6,712 nt of DNA from Chloroflexota bacterium (GTDB lineage: Bacteria > Chloroflexota > Dormibacteria > Aeolococcales > Aeolococcaceae). Made by a program: the position numbers and the translations under genes. The DNA lies in contig JAQBPI010000083.1 in NCBI GenBank assembly GCA_028287605.1, positions 1 through 6,712 on the forward strand. The letters run 5' to 3'. This document shows, one piece after another, positions 6,362 through 6,712 of the stretch (position 1 is its first letter; every line of letters begins with the position of its first letter). The notes beneath the pieces were generated by a model that was not told where the DNA came from, did not search any database, and worked only from the letters and a program-made list of their open reading frames with translations.

Positions 6362-6712
6362 TCAGCAGCCGGGCACGCCGGCGCGACGGCAGAGCTCGAG
6401 GGCGAGCTCGGCCACCGCGTCGATGCCGTGGGCGCCGGTGTCGATGACATGGGCGCCGTCGGCACGGCGCAGCGGGGCGACGGTGCGCCCGGAGTCGCGG
6501 GCGTCGCGGTCCGCCACCTCGGAGCGCAGCTGGGCGGCGTCGACGGCGGTGCCGCCGGTGCGCAGCTGGACCTCTCGCCGCGAGGCCCGCACCTCCGGAG
6601 CGGCGTCGAGGTAGAGCTTCACCTCGGCGTCGGGGAAGACCACCGTGCCGCAGTCGCGGCCCACCGCCACGGCGCCGGCGGCGGACGCCTGGCGCTGGGG
6701 CGCGAGCAGGGC
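6362..6712 (-). CDS. cmk: Cytidylate kinase, C-terminal half (5' end outside window)
   Basis: Cmk phosphorylates CMP and dCMP to CDP and dCDP using ATP in the cytosol. The frame is open from the right edge to the stop at 6364-6362 and gives 116 residues, about half the usual length near 220, so the P-loop and the CMP-binding N-terminal half are missing. The visible part starts LLAPQRQAS and then carries VGRDCGTVVFPDAEVKLYLDA, matching the family's GRDIGTVVFPDA region (Cys in place of the usual Ile). RASRR, DRDARDSGRTVAPLRRADGA (lid and substrate-binding arginine/aspartate residues) and VIDTGAHGID near the C-terminus follow. A GTG at 6670 is not the start, since the family sequence continues upstream. 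It is the first visible gene of the minus-strand operon with plsC and gpsA. CTP made downstream of this reaction is needed for CDP-diacylglycerol, a plausible reason for the linkage. Confidence 0.93.
   Translation of the reverse strand, partial: ALLAPQRQASAAGAVAVGRDCGTVVFPDAEVKLYLDAAPEVRASRREVQLRTGGTAVDAAQLRSEVADRDARDSGRTVAPLRRADGAHVIDTGAHGIDAVAELALELCRRAGVPGC

Overview
The window is very GC-rich and almost fully coding, with codons that nearly always end in G or C. Protein style (a Mycobacterium-type PlsB and a HAD-PlsC fusion) points to an actinomycete-like bacterium or another GC-rich soil lineage such as Chloroflexota/Dormibacterota. The sequence alone does not decide between these. There are no RNA genes, transposases, phage genes or CRISPR arrays.

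Layout: two convergent gene blocks meet tail to tail near 3.66 kb. The plus-strand block (2-3666) holds plsB, whose 5' end lies outside the window, followed by a fused HAD-phosphatase/PlsC acyltransferase gene coupled through a 4-base ATGA overlap. The minus-strand block reads from the right edge leftwards: the 3' half of cmk (cytidylate kinase), a short stand-alone plsC-type acyltransferase, gpsA (glycerol-3-phosphate dehydrogenase, again with a 4-base ATGA overlap), a gap of about 147 bases, and a monoacylglycerol-lipase-like alpha/beta hydrolase. The hydrolase and the HAD-PlsC gene overlap at their 3' ends by 15 bases.

Function: five of the six genes act on glycerolipids. GpsA makes sn-glycerol-3-phosphate from DHAP, PlsB adds the first acyl chain, and the PlsC enzymes add the second to give phosphatidic acid. 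The lipase probably releases fatty acid and glycerol from monoacylglycerol or lysolipid. Cmk supplies CDP, and so CTP, which is used for CDP-diacylglycerol as well as nucleic acids. The window therefore covers the route from DHAP to phosphatidic acid, with two different second-step acyltransferases.

The main unexplained structures are inside genes. One is a palindromic segment with foreign codon use, sitting in frame in plsB (about 1460-1541), which looks like a small palindromic repeat insertion. The other is a perfect 36-base palindrome (2776-2811) in the HAD-PlsC gene, centred on a codon boundary so that both strands encode the same 12-residue peptide. I see no clear new multi-gene system; the rest is housekeeping lipid metabolism.
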